Positions 8,039 through 17,232 of a stretch of 64,000 nucleotides of DNA are shown piece by piece. The notes under the pieces were generated by a model. That model had not been told where the DNA came from and ran no database searches. It saw only the letters and a program-made list of their open reading frames with translations. The translations under genes and the position numbers were made by a program. Every line of letters starts with the position of its first letter. Position 1 is the stretch's first letter. The stretch comes from Phreatobacter stygius. GTDB taxonomy: Bacteria; Pseudomonadota; Alphaproteobacteria; Rhizobiales; Phreatobacteraceae. The stretch spans positions 5,283,001 through 5,347,000 of the forward strand of contig NZ_CP039690.1 in NCBI RefSeq assembly GCF_005144885.1, written 5' to 3'.

Positions 8039-9925
8039 ATGACCATCCTCTCCATCGCCACCGTCTCGCTCGCCGGCACGCTCACCGAAAAGCTCGAAGC
8101 CATCGCGCTGGCCGGCTTTCGCGGCGTCGAGATTTTCGAGGCCGATCTCCTGTCCTTTCCGGGCTCGCCGGCGGACGTCGCCAGGATTGCCGCCGACCTC
8201 AACCTCGACATCATCACCTTCCAGCCGTTCCGCGATTTCGAGGGCATGCCCGAGCCGAAGCGGGCTCGGGTCTTCGACCGCGCCGAACGCAAATTCGACC
8301 TGATGCAGGAGCTCGGCTGCGACCTGCTTCTCGTCTGTTCCAATGTCTCGCCGGAATCGCTTGGGGGTATCGACCGCGCGGCGGCCGATTTCACCGAGCT
8401 CGGCCAGCGGGCGGCGGCGCGCGGCATCCGCATCGGCTATGAGGCGCTCGCCTGGGGCCGCCACGTCAACGACTATCGCGACGCCTGGGAGATCGTGCGG
8501 CGCGCCGACCATCCGAATGTCGGCATCATCCTCGACACCTTCCATATCCTGGCGCGCGGCACCGACCTCGCCGCCATCAGCGCCATTCCGCGCGACCGCA
8601 TTCCGCTGGTGCAGGTCGCCGACGCGCCGCTGCTGGACATGGACCTGTTGTCCTGGAGCCGGCACTGGCGTTGCATGCCGGGGCAGGGCGACCTGCCCCT
8701 CGATGCCTTCATGGCAGCCCTCGATGCGACCGGCTATGACGGGCTGTTGTCGCTCGAAATCTTCAACGACCGGTTCCGCGCCGGCTCGGCGCGTGGCATC
8801 GCGGTCGACGGCAATCGCTCGCTGATCAACCTGATGGACCGGCTCGCCCGGGCCAGGGGCAAGCCGATCCAGGGCATTCCCGCCATGCCGGCGCGGGCCG
8901 AATGCCTGGGCGTCGCCTTCATCGAATTCGCCATTGGCGAGGATGCGGTCGACAGCTTCGAGACCATGCTCAAGGCGCTCGGCTTCACCAAGGCCGGCCG
9001 GCACCGCTCCAAGGATGTCGGGCTCTGGCGCCAGGGCGACATCCATATCGTGCTCAACTGGGACAAGGAGGGTTTTGCCCACGCCCACTACATCACCCAT
9101 GGCAGCTCGGTCTGCGCCATCGCGCTGAAGGTGGCCGACGCCAAGGCCACCATGGAGCGGGCGCTCGGCCTGCACGACCAGACCTTTGCCCAGGTTGTCC
9201 GGCCTGGCGAGCTCGATATTCCCGCGGTGCGTGGTGTCGGCGGCAGCCTGATCTATTTCGTCGACGAGACCTCGGGTCTCGGCCGATGGTGGGAGGTCGA
9301 TTTCGAACCTGTGCCCGGCGCCGGAGAGGGGGCTGGCCTCGCGACCGTCGACCACATTTCCCAGTCGATGCTCTACGAGGAAATGTTGAGCTGGGTCTTG
9401 TTCTACACCTCGCTGTTCGATGCCGGCAAAGGCCCGGTGCTTGACGTGCTCGACCCCGGCGGCGTCGTGCAGAGCCAGGTGGTGGAAAACCGGACCGGCA
9501 CGCTGCGCCTGGTGCTCAACGCCTCGCAGAGCCATCGCACGCTGTCGGCCCGTTTCCTCACCGACTTCTTCGGCTCCGGCGTCCAGCACATTGCGCTTTC
9601 GACCGGTGACATCCACGCCACCATCGCGAAACTCGAGGCGAACGGCATTTCGCTGCTGCCGATCCCGGAGAATTATTACGACGACCTCGAGGCGCGCACC
9701 GACCTGGAGCCGGCTGCGATCGACCGGCTGAAGGCCGGCAACGTACTCTACGACCGGGATGCCGGCGGCGAATTCTTCCACGCCTATACCGAGACCCTGG
9801 AGGGCGGTCTGTTTTTCGAGATCGTCGAACGCAAGGGCTATTCAGGTTACGGCGCCGTCAATGCGGCGATCCGGCTGGCGGCGCAGACGCGGCTCGCGCC
9901 GACGGTGACCATGCCGCGGCATTAG
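8039..9925 (+). CDS. QuiC-type 3-dehydroshikimate dehydratase fused to an HPPD-like domain
   Basis: A 628-residue two-domain protein. Residues 1-280 are a xylose-isomerase-like TIM barrel with probable metal ligands in GYEALAWG (E134), IILDTFHIL (D165, H168) and LSLEIFND (E239). Residues 290-628 are a VOC/4-hydroxyphenylpyruvate-dioxygenase-like half keeping a facial triad: H in VDHISQSM (about 438), H in GVQHIALS (about 516) and E in FFEIVERKG (about 593). This fusion matches Pseudomonas QuiC1, which dehydrates 3-dehydroshikimate to protocatechuate. The neighbouring shikimate/quinate dehydrogenase supplies that substrate. Whether the second domain is catalytic cannot be told from the sequence. 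Confidence 0.87.
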   Translation: MTILSIATVSLAGTLTEKLEAIALAGFRGVEIFEADLLSFPGSPADVARIAADLNLDIITFQPFRDFEGMPEPKRARVFDRAERKFDLMQELGCDLLLVCSNVSPESLGGIDRAAADFTELGQRAAARGIRIGYEALAWGRHVNDYRDAWEIVRRADHPNVGIILDTFHILARGTDLAAISAIPRDRIPLVQVADAPLLDMDLLSWSRHWRCMPGQGDLPLDAFMAALDATGYDGLLSLEIFNDRFRAGSARGIAVDGNRSLINLMDRLARARGKPIQGIPAMPARAECLGVAFIEFAIGEDAVDSFETMLKALGFTKAGRHRSKDVGLWRQGDIHIVLNWDKEGFAHAHYITHGSSVCAIALKVADAKATMERALGLHDQTFAQVVRPGELDIPAVRGVGGSLIYFVDETSGLGRWWEVDFEPVPGAGEGAGLATVDHISQSMLYEEMLSWVLFYTSLFDAGKGPVLDVLDPGGVVQSQVVENRTGTLRLVLNASQSHRTLSARFLTDFFGSGVQHIALSTGDIHATIAKLEANGISLLPIPENYYDDLEARTDLEPAAIDRLKAGNVLYDRDAGGEFFHAYTETLEGGLFFEIVERKGYSGYGAVNAAIRLAAQTRLAPTVTMPRH

Positions 9926-9940
9926 CGGGCGGCCGGCAAG

Positions 9941-10654
9941 TCAACCCCTCTCGTCATCGCGCGTCGGATAGATCGCGCGGTACCAGATGGCGGTGAGTTC
10001 GTGGGCGAAGGCGTCGGGGTCGTCGCGGGCCTTGGCGAGTGCCGGATTGCCGATGACGAAGGCTTCGCGCAGCACGTCGTCGACCATGCATTCGAGACAG
10101 ACGATGCGCAGTTCGATGGCCGTCTGCGAGGCGATCAGCGGCCCCTGGCGCAGGACATTGCCGAGAATGCGCCGCGCCCAGGAGGCGTTGATCCGCTGGC
10201 GCTCGCGCAACAGTTCCGGCAGCGCATCGCGCAGCTCGCGCACCCGCTCCATCAGCACGGCGTTGCGGGCGAAATAGTCGATGTAATAGCGGTTGGTCCG
10301 GTAGATCGCGTCGAACGGCGTCAGGCTCTGGGTCGCGGTGCGCGGGAACGCGATGGTCCGGTCGTGGAAATCGGTCATCACGTCCCGGACCGCGTCCTCC
10401 TTGGAGCGGAAATATTGGTAGATCGCGGCGCGCGACACGCCGGCCTCGCCCGCGATCTGGTCCATGCTCAATTGCGCGAACGGCACCTGTTCCAGGCAGC
10501 GCGCGGTGGCGTAGCGCGCTAGCCGCCGGGTCCGTTCGCCCTTCCTGAGATCGGGAGCATGGGCTTCCGCCGCCAGGAGGTCGACGAAACGCGGCGCCGA
10601 CGGCAGATGGGTGTCGGGTTCTGGCTCGGCGGCAGGCTCGACTGATGTCGACAT
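9941..10654 (-). CDS. TetR-family transcriptional regulator
   Basis: A 237-residue product if the ATG at 10654 is used; GTG at 10747 and ATG at 10702 are in-frame alternatives. I prefer 10654 because AGGAAAACGAG lies just upstream and because the GTG at 10747 falls inside a likely operator. The TetR HTH is clear: SMDQIAGEAGVSRAAIYQYF then SKEDAV (about residues 50-90). The C-terminal helical half is the ligand and dimer domain. It is divergent from the binding-protein gene at 10794, so it most likely represses that operon. Confidence 0.85.
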   Translation of the reverse strand: MSTSVEPAAEPEPDTHLPSAPRFVDLLAAEAHAPDLRKGERTRRLARYATARCLEQVPFAQLSMDQIAGEAGVSRAAIYQYFRSKEDAVRDVMTDFHDRTIAFPRTATQSLTPFDAIYRTNRYYIDYFARNAVLMERVRELRDALPELLRERQRINASWARRILGNVLRQGPLIASQTAIELRIVCLECMVDDVLREAFVIGNPALAKARDDPDAFAHELTAIWYRAIYPTRDDERG

Positions 10655-10732
10655 GAATTCTCGTTTTCCTGGTCGCGCCGGCGGCTCAGATATCGGGTCC
10701 ATCCGGCTGCATGAATCGCGCTTGCATATTTC

Positions 10733-10775
10733 TGACACACATGTCACTTTTCCGCAAAACTGACACTAGCGTCAG
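10733..10775. promoter_or_regulatory. Two TGAC-N6-GTCA palindromes, probable TetR operators
   Basis: TGACACACATGTCA (10733-10746) and CTGACACTAGCGTCAG (10760-10775) share the arms TGAC/GTCA with a six-base centre. Their centres are 28 bases apart. The second ends 18 bases before the ATG of the binding-protein gene, with GGAGG between them. This placement suits repression of the divergent operon by the adjacent TetR protein and autoregulation. Confidence 0.6.
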
Positions 10776-10793
10776 AAATTGGAGGGTGACGTC

Positions 10794-11846
10794 ATGGCCG
10801 CAAATCTCGATCGCCGATCCGCCTTGAAGGCCGCAGCAGGGTTGGTCGCATCGCCATTCATCGTGACGTCAGCCAATGCCCAAAGTCGGCGCATCGTGGT
10901 GCGCGATCTCGGCATCGGCAGCTCTTTCGTCGACGCCTATGCCAGGCCGTTCGAGCAGGCGACCGGGATCAAGGTCGTGCCGGTGACGGCGCAGCATGAG
11001 CCGGCCGGCCTGATCAAGCAGATGGTCGAGACCAGGACCTTCACCTGGGACATGGCGATCGTCAGCCGGGCGACCGCCGACCAGTTGGCCCAAGACGGCG
11101 CGGGTTATCTCGAGCCGCTCGGCCTGGACGCCGCAGCCGGCTTCCAGGCCTTGCCCGACATGTTCAGGGCGCCCCACTACGCCGCCAATGACGTGGTCGC
11201 CACGGTGCTCGCCTATCGCACCGACAGGGTGAAGAGCCCGCCGAGGTCCTGGGCCGAATTCTGGGATGTCCGGGGTCGCCCCGGCCAGCGCGCCATGCGC
11301 AAATTTCCCTTCGACACCATCGAGCAGGCGCTGCTCGCCGACGGTGTCGATCCCAAGGCGCTCTACCCCTGTGATTTCAACCGCGCCTTCGCCAGCCTCG
11401 ACCGGATCAAGAAGAACATTGCGGTGTGGTGGAGCTCGGGCGCGCAGAGCTCGCAACTGCTGCAGTCCGGCGAGGTCGACTATTGCCCGACATGGAACGG
11501 CCGGGCGCAGGTCGCCATCAATGGCGGCGCGCCGGTCGCGCTGATGTGGGAGCAGGCGCTGTGGCAAACCGAGGGCTGGGCGATCCTGAAGGGGACGCCG
11601 AACGCCGCGCTCTGCCGCGAGTTCATCACCTTCGCGCTTGATCCGGCCCGCCAGGCGGTCTTCGCCTTGGCCACTGGCTATGGCCCGTCGCTCGCCAAGG
11701 CGATCGATTTCGTGCCGGCGGACAAAGCGCGGGCGCTGCCGACCCATCCCGACAACAGCCGCAGCGCGCTGCTCATCGACGTCGGCTTCTGGGCTGGCCA
11801 TCGCGACCGCGCCGCCGACCTGTTCAACCGCTGGATCGTCAGTTGA
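10794..11846 (+). CDS. ABC transporter substrate-binding protein, PotD/FbpA-like
   Basis: Extracellular solute-binding protein (type II, family 1) of 350 residues. The N terminus has a twin-arginine-like motif (DRRSALK), a hydrophobic run and a cut site near SANAQ, so export by Tat is plausible. GGAGG precedes the ATG at 10794; a TTG at 10779 in frame would destroy this spacing. The mature sequence has the PotD-like pattern WSSGAQSSQLLQSGEVD and GYGPS near the end. It is the first gene of an operon with one ATPase, a fused permease, an enoyl-CoA hydratase and an acyl-CoA ligase, so its ligand is more likely an organic acid than a polyamine. Confidence 0.83.
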   Translation: MAANLDRRSALKAAAGLVASPFIVTSANAQSRRIVVRDLGIGSSFVDAYARPFEQATGIKVVPVTAQHEPAGLIKQMVETRTFTWDMAIVSRATADQLAQDGAGYLEPLGLDAAAGFQALPDMFRAPHYAANDVVATVLAYRTDRVKSPPRSWAEFWDVRGRPGQRAMRKFPFDTIEQALLADGVDPKALYPCDFNRAFASLDRIKKNIAVWWSSGAQSSQLLQSGEVDYCPTWNGRAQVAINGGAPVALMWEQALWQTEGWAILKGTPNAALCREFITFALDPARQAVFALATGYGPSLAKAIDFVPADKARALPTHPDNSRSALLIDVGFWAGHRDRAADLFNRWIVS

Positions 11847-11902
11847 GCCCGCCGATCCCGGCCATGGCCCCGTCATCGGAGCCACATTCTCGGAAGTCTT
11901 CC

Positions 11903-12997
11903 ATGCTGATGCCCAATCCGCCCTCCGCCGCCGACACCAAGCTGTCGATCTCAGGCATCGCCAAGCGCTACGGTCCGACCGCGGCGCTGGAGCCAACCAC
12001 GCTCGACGTCCGTCGTGGCGAGTTCCTGACCCTGCTCGGGCCCTCCGGCTCGGGCAAGACCACGCTCCTGATGATGATCGCCGGCCTGGTCGAGCCGTCG
12101 GCCGGCCGCATCCTGTTGGAGGGTGAGGACATCACCGAGCGCCCGGCTTATCGACGCGATATCGGCCTGGTGTTCCAGAACTACGCGCTGTTTCCGCACC
12201 TGACCGTGGCCGAGAACATCGCCTTTCCGCTTGAAATGCGGCACATGCCGCGTCCGGAGATGACCAGGGCCGTGACCGAGGCGCTCGAGCTGGTGAGGCT
12301 GCCGCATCTTGGGCAACGCTATCCGCGGGAACTTTCCGGCGGCCAGCAGCAGCGCGTCGCCTTCGCCCGCGCCATCGTGTTCAAGCCGGCCTTGGTGCTG
12401 ATGGACGAGCCACTGGGCGCGCTCGACAAGAAGCTGCGCGAGGAGCTGAAGCTCGAATTGCGCAAGCTGCATCGCGAGCTCGGCGCCACCATCGTCTATG
12501 TCACCCACGACCAGGACGAGGCGATGCTGCTCTCCGACCGCATTTGCCTGATGGCCAATGCCCGGGTCGCCCAGGTCGATGCCCCCACCGATCTCTATAA
12601 CCGGCCGCGCTCGCGTTTCGCCGCCGAGTTCATCGGCGAGTCCAACATTGCCCATGGGGTGTTGGAGCAGAGCGACGAAACGTGGCGCGTCGCGCTGGAT
12701 GGTGGGCCGCGGCTCGCCTGCGCGGCGCCCACCGCACGCCCGGCCGGGCCGGTTTCCGTACTGATCCGCCCCGAACGCATTCGGCTCGCCAAGGCCGGTC
12801 CCGGTTTTCCGGCCGAGGTCGAGACCGTGCTGGATCTCGGTGGCATCAGGCGCTTCGCGCTGCGCACGCCGGGCGGGCTCGGTTTCGACGTGGTCGAGCT
12901 CGGCAGCGCCACCGCCGGCTTGGCGGTCGGCGACCAGGTCCGCTGTGAGGTCGCGGCTGCCGATGTGGTGCCGTTGAACGAAGGGGCACCGTCATGA
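11903..12997 (+). CDS. ABC transporter ATP-binding protein, PotA-like
   Basis: A 364-residue ATPase: Walker A GPSGSGKTT, signature LSGGQQQRVA, Walker B LVLMDEPLGALD, H-loop VTHDQDEA, and a C-terminal TOBE-like regulatory region from about residue 270 (VLIRPERIRL). It is placed at the ATG of 11903, which has GGAAG 7 bases before it. The frame is open from a TTG at 11843 that overlaps the binding-protein stop, but that adds 20 residues not expected for the family. The stop overlaps the permease start (ATGA). Confidence 0.87.
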   Translation: MLMPNPPSAADTKLSISGIAKRYGPTAALEPTTLDVRRGEFLTLLGPSGSGKTTLLMMIAGLVEPSAGRILLEGEDITERPAYRRDIGLVFQNYALFPHLTVAENIAFPLEMRHMPRPEMTRAVTEALELVRLPHLGQRYPRELSGGQQQRVAFARAIVFKPALVLMDEPLGALDKKLREELKLELRKLHRELGATIVYVTHDQDEAMLLSDRICLMANARVAQVDAPTDLYNRPRSRFAAEFIGESNIAHGVLEQSDETWRVALDGGPRLACAAPTARPAGPVSVLIRPERIRLAKAGPGFPAEVETVLDLGGIRRFALRTPGGLGFDVVELGSATAGLAVGDQVRCEVAAADVVPLNEGAPS

Positions 12998-14742
12998 CGG
13001 CCGCGACGCTTCGCCGGCAGATCTCGACGCTCGTCCTGCTCGTTCCGGTCATCGCGCTGCTCGGCGGCTTCTTCCTGCAGCCGGTGCTGAGCTTCCTGGT
13101 GCGCGGGCTGACCAGCGAGGCGGGCGCGCTCAGCGGCGCCCATGTCGAGCGCCTGTTCGCCAGCGCCGCCTATACCCAGGTGATGTGGACCAGCATCAAG
13201 CTGTCCTTCTGGGTGACTTTGGCCTCGATCGTCATCGGTTATCCCGTCGCCTATCTCCTGGCGACCACCGACAAGACCCGGCGCTCCTATTGGGCGCTGT
13301 TCGTGCTGTTGCCGTTCTGGTCGAGCTTCCTGGTGCGCACCTTCGCCTGGATCGTCATTCTCGGCCGCAATGGGCCGGTCAACGCCATGCTGACCGGCAG
13401 CGGGCTGAGCGAACAGTCGCAGGAACTGCTCTACAGCTGGTTCGCCGTGGTCATCGGCATGACCAATGTGTTGGCGCCCTTCGCTATCCTGACCATGCTC
13501 GGCGTGATGGAGGGTATCGACCGACGCGTGGTGCGGGCCGCCGAAACGCTTGGCGCCCGGCCGGTCCAGGCGTTTTTTCGGGTCTTCCTGCCGCTCTCCA
13601 TGCCAGGCGTCACGGCGGCGGCGCTGATGGTGTTCATCACTGCGCTCGGCTTCTTCATTGCGCCGGCACTGCTCGGCTCGGTGCGTCAGACCATGATCGC
13701 CCAACTGGTCATCCAGCAGATCCTGGAACTGACCAACTGGCCCTTTGCCGCCGCCCTCTGCCTGATGTTGCTCGTCGCCGCCTTCGCGATCTTCGCGCTT
13801 TATGACCGGTTCGTCGGGCTGTCGACGCTGTCAGGCGAGGTCCGCTCGGCCGCCACCTCGGGGTTCACGGCGCGTGCCGCGGGTGCAAGCCGGCGCCTGC
13901 TCGACAGGACCGGCGATGGCCTGGCGCGGCTCGCCGGTGCGGTCATCGGCGACGGCCGGATCGCCTCGCGCGGACGCTCGACCACGATCGCAGCCGTGGT
14001 GGTCGTGGTGTTCCTGCTGGCACCGCTCCTGTTCCTCATTCCGGTCTCGGTCTCAGAGCAAAGCTTCGTCGCCTGGCCACCGCGCGGGCTCACCTTCAAA
14101 TGGTATGCCGAGATCTTTGCTTCCCCGCTCTGGATGGGAGCCGCCGGCCTGTCCTTCCTGGTGGCCTTTCTGACCTCGCTGCTCTGCTTCGCGGTCGCGG
14201 TGCCCGCGGCCTTCGCTTTCCTGCGGCTGACCGGCTGGAGCGCCGGCATGCTGTTCGCGCTGATGGTCTCGCCCTTGATCGTGCCGCGCATGGTGGTCGC
14301 GGTCTCGCTGTTCTACCTTTATGCGCGCTTGGGCCTGGTCGGTACGACACTTGGCCTGGTCATCGGCCACACTGTCATCGCGCTGCCGTTCTTTTTCATT
14401 GCTGTGGTCGCGGTCCTGAAAACCTATGACCGGAGGCTCGACCAGGCCGCCGCTTCGCTTGGCGCCTCGCCCTGGACCACCGCGCGGCGCGTGACCTTGC
14501 CGCTGGTCGGGACCGGCCTCGTTTCGGCCGCGCTCTTTGCCTTCGTCGTCTCGCTCGATGAGCTCAACATCGCACTCTTCGCCTCGGGCGGGTTGAACTC
14601 GACCCTGCCCAAACTGATGTGGGACGAGGCGACGCTGCGCTTCTCCCCGCTGCTCGCCGCGGTCTCCACCCTCGTGCTCGTCGTCATGAGCGTGCTGGTG
14701 ATCGCCGCCCTGCGTCTGCGCACGCACTCAACGGAAGCCTGA
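12994..14742 (+). CDS. Fused ABC permease (PotB-PotC type in one chain)
   Basis: A 582-residue membrane protein with two consecutive permease domains, about residues 1-280 and 325-580. Each carries the EAA-type loop that contacts the ATPase: AAETLGARPVQAFFRVFLPL in the first and AAASLGASPWTTARRVTLPL in the second. The single chain replaces the separate PotB and PotC subunits found in the second importer of this window (27.4-31.5 kb); fused permeases are known among iron and polyamine importers. The start overlaps the ATPase stop (ATGA). A linker of about 45 residues joins the halves. Confidence 0.88.
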   Translation: MTAATLRRQISTLVLLVPVIALLGGFFLQPVLSFLVRGLTSEAGALSGAHVERLFASAAYTQVMWTSIKLSFWVTLASIVIGYPVAYLLATTDKTRRSYWALFVLLPFWSSFLVRTFAWIVILGRNGPVNAMLTGSGLSEQSQELLYSWFAVVIGMTNVLAPFAILTMLGVMEGIDRRVVRAAETLGARPVQAFFRVFLPLSMPGVTAAALMVFITALGFFIAPALLGSVRQTMIAQLVIQQILELTNWPFAAALCLMLLVAAFAIFALYDRFVGLSTLSGEVRSAATSGFTARAAGASRRLLDRTGDGLARLAGAVIGDGRIASRGRSTTIAAVVVVVFLLAPLLFLIPVSVSEQSFVAWPPRGLTFKWYAEIFASPLWMGAAGLSFLVAFLTSLLCFAVAVPAAFAFLRLTGWSAGMLFALMVSPLIVPRMVVAVSLFYLYARLGLVGTTLGLVIGHTVIALPFFFIAVVAVLKTYDRRLDQAAASLGASPWTTARRVTLPLVGTGLVSAALFAFVVSLDELNIALFASGGLNSTLPKLMWDEATLRFSPLLAAVSTLVLVVMSVLVIAALRLRTHSTEA

Positions 14743-14744
14743 AC

Positions 14745-15551
14745 ATGCCCCTCATTTACGCCAAGGACGGCGCCGTCGCGACCTTCACCATCGACAACGG
14801 CAAGGTGAACGTCTTCACCCCGGAGATGCACCGCGAGCTCCATGAGGCGCTGCAGGATTTCGTCGCCGATCCGATGATCCGCGTCGGCATCATGACCGGC
14901 GCCGAGGGGCGCTCGTTCTGCGCCGGCGACGACATCAAGACGCCCTTGCCGGACCTGACCCCGCACGAGGCGCTGGAGGCCCATTTTTTCCCGCACATTC
15001 ATGAGGGGCGCACCGGCCTGACCCGGCCGGGCTGGGAACAGGACGTCATGCGCTTCAAGCGGCTGAAGCCGATCATCGGCGCGGTCGACGGCTATTGTCT
15101 GGGGCAGGGGCTGATCTACCTGCTGCTCCTGACCGATATCCGGCTGGCGACGCCGGAGGCCGAGTTCGGCTTTCCCGAGATCGCCTATGGCATGGCCGGC
15201 GCCGGCGGCATGACCCGGCTCGCGGCTTTGATTCCCCAGGCCGTCGCCATGGAAATGTTATTGCTCGGCGAGCGCATTCCGGCTGATCGCGCCCTGTCTG
15301 CCCATCTGATCAACCGGGTGGTCGAGCGGACCGGCCTGATGGCCGAGGCGCGCGCCATGGCCGAACGCATCGCCGGCCATCCGCCGGTGGCGGTGCGGCT
15401 GGAAATGGAGGTAACCGAACGGGCGCTCGACATGACCCGCGACCAGGCGGTCGACTATGCCGCGACGCTGTTCCGTTTCCAGCGCGTCGCCTATCAGGGT
15501 TATGGCGCCGGAACCGGTTTCTTCGGCACCAAGCATGAGGCTGCCGAATGA
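14745..15551 (+). CDS. Enoyl-CoA hydratase/isomerase family protein
   Basis: A 268-residue crotonase-fold protein. The oxyanion-hole motif is visible as GRSFCAGDDIKT and the second as GAVDGYCLGQGLIYLLLLTD. The usual catalytic Glu positions fall near ATPEAEFGFPEI and MAGAGGMTRLAALI. It starts 2 bases after the permease stop, so the true start is the ATG at 14745 and not further upstream inside the permease. It would act on the CoA thioester made by the ligase encoded next. Confidence 0.87.
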   Translation: MPLIYAKDGAVATFTIDNGKVNVFTPEMHRELHEALQDFVADPMIRVGIMTGAEGRSFCAGDDIKTPLPDLTPHEALEAHFFPHIHEGRTGLTRPGWEQDVMRFKRLKPIIGAVDGYCLGQGLIYLLLLTDIRLATPEAEFGFPEIAYGMAGAGGMTRLAALIPQAVAMEMLLLGERIPADRALSAHLINRVVERTGLMAEARAMAERIAGHPPVAVRLEMEVTERALDMTRDQAVDYAATLFRFQRVAYQGYGAGTGFFGTKHEAAE

Positions 15552-17185
15552 CCAGCATTGATCCGAACAAGGTCGCTGTGGCCAGGGCGCGCACCCGCGC
15601 GCTGGAGGCCGAATTCGAGCCGACCACCATTGGCGCCTTCGTCACCAGGCGCTGCCTGGAGCTCGGCGATACCGTCGCCATCGAGGTCTTCGACCGGCAG
15701 GAGCGGATGACCTATGCCGAGGTCGAGCGCGCCTCCAACCGCATCGGCCATGCCCTGCGCACGCTCGGCATCGCCAAGGGCGACCGGGTCGCTGTCATGC
15801 TGCCGAACCGCATCGCTTATCCCCTGACCTGGCTCGCGCTGGCCAAGATCGGCGCGATCCACGTGCCAGTGAACACCCGCTACACGCCGCGCGAGATCGA
15901 TTATGTGACACGCGATTCCGGCGCCCGCGCCATGATCATCGACCGCCAGTTTCTCGACACGTTCCAAGCCATGGACGAGCGTCCGGAGGGCCTCGACGAC
16001 ACCCGCGTCGTGGTGATCGACGGCGTCGCCCCCGCGGGCATGGCCTCGTTCGAGGCGCTCGTCGCCGCGGCACCCGAAACCTCCTGCCTCGACGCGACTG
16101 TGACGCCGGACGATCTGGTCAATCTGCAATATACGTCGGGCACGACGGGCTTCCCGAAGGGCTGCATGCTCAGCCACGAGTATTGGCTGATCCTGTCGTT
16201 CACCGCCATGCATTGGGACCACATGCGGGCGACCCGGCTGCTGACCGCCCAGCCGTTCTTCTACATGGATCCGCAATGGCATCTGTTGAAGACCTTCCGC
16301 CTCGGCGGCACGCTGTTCGTCGCGCCGCAGCTCTCGGCCTCGCGTTATGTCGGCTGGGTCAAGCAGTTCAGGGTCGATTGGTGCCAGTTTCCCTTGCTCG
16401 CCACCCGCCAGCCCGAAGCGCCCGACGACCGCGACACAGCGCTGAAACAGGTCGCGGCCTTTGGCTGGGACGGCGAGACGTGCCGCGCCTTCAAGCGCCG
16501 CTTCGGGGTGATGGCTCGCGAGAGTTTCGGCATGACCGAGATCGGGCTTGGCACCTGGATGCCGCCCGAACTCGACGAGATGTATGATTCCGCCTCCGTC
16601 GGCATAGACGGGCCGTTTCGTGAGACCTCCATTCGCGACGAGGCGGGCAATCCCGTAACGCCCGGCGAGCGTGGCGAGCTCTGGGTGCGCGGCCGCTCCA
16701 TCCTGCAGGGCTATTGGAACAAGCCGGAGGCCAATGCCGACGCCTTCCGCGAGGGCGGCTGGTTCCGCACCGGCGATGTCTTCGAAGCCGACGCCAACGG
16801 CTTCCTCTGGCTGGTCGGCCGGATCAAGGACATGATCCGCCGCTCCTCCGAAAACATTTCCGCCCGCGAGGTCGAGGCGGTGGTGCGCGAATTGCCCGAG
16901 GTCGAGGACTGCGCCGCGGTGGCCGTGCCGGATCCGAAACGCGGCGAGGAGGTCAAGATCTATATCCAGCTGAAGCACGGCTGCGCGCCGGACGACCTGC
17001 CGTTCCAGCGCGTGCGCGATCACTGCCGGCGTGGGCTCGCCGCCTTCAAGGTGCCGCGCTATTACGCGCTCGTCGACAGCTTCCCGCGCACCGTCTCGAA
17101 CAAGATCGAGAAGCGCAATCTGATCGCCGGGGTGAGCGATTTGAGAACGGACGCCTGGGATGCGGAGGACCAGGTGACGCGGTGA
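15548..17185 (+). CDS. AMP-binding acyl-CoA ligase (CaiC/FadD-like)
   Basis: A 545-residue ANL-superfamily ligase. Core motifs are YTSGTTGFPKGCMLSH (P-loop), ESFGMTEIG, GWFRTGDVFEADANGF, GRIKDMIRRSSENIS and the C-terminal lysine region SNKIEKRN. The overall pattern resembles carnitine/crotonobetaine and medium-chain carboxylate ligases more than acetyl-CoA synthetase. The ATG overlaps the hydratase stop (ATGA). As last gene of the importer operon it probably activates the imported acid, trapping it in the cell. The acid itself cannot be read from the sequence. Confidence 0.88.
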   Translation: MTSIDPNKVAVARARTRALEAEFEPTTIGAFVTRRCLELGDTVAIEVFDRQERMTYAEVERASNRIGHALRTLGIAKGDRVAVMLPNRIAYPLTWLALAKIGAIHVPVNTRYTPREIDYVTRDSGARAMIIDRQFLDTFQAMDERPEGLDDTRVVVIDGVAPAGMASFEALVAAAPETSCLDATVTPDDLVNLQYTSGTTGFPKGCMLSHEYWLILSFTAMHWDHMRATRLLTAQPFFYMDPQWHLLKTFRLGGTLFVAPQLSASRYVGWVKQFRVDWCQFPLLATRQPEAPDDRDTALKQVAAFGWDGETCRAFKRRFGVMARESFGMTEIGLGTWMPPELDEMYDSASVGIDGPFRETSIRDEAGNPVTPGERGELWVRGRSILQGYWNKPEANADAFREGGWFRTGDVFEADANGFLWLVGRIKDMIRRSSENISAREVEAVVRELPEVEDCAAVAVPDPKRGEEVKIYIQLKHGCAPDDLPFQRVRDHCRRGLAAFKVPRYYALVDSFPRTVSNKIEKRNLIAGVSDLRTDAWDAEDQVTR

Positions 17186-17232
17186 GGGCAGGCGCGCGAT
17201 GCGGAATCAATCCTCATCCGGCGCCTCCCAAA

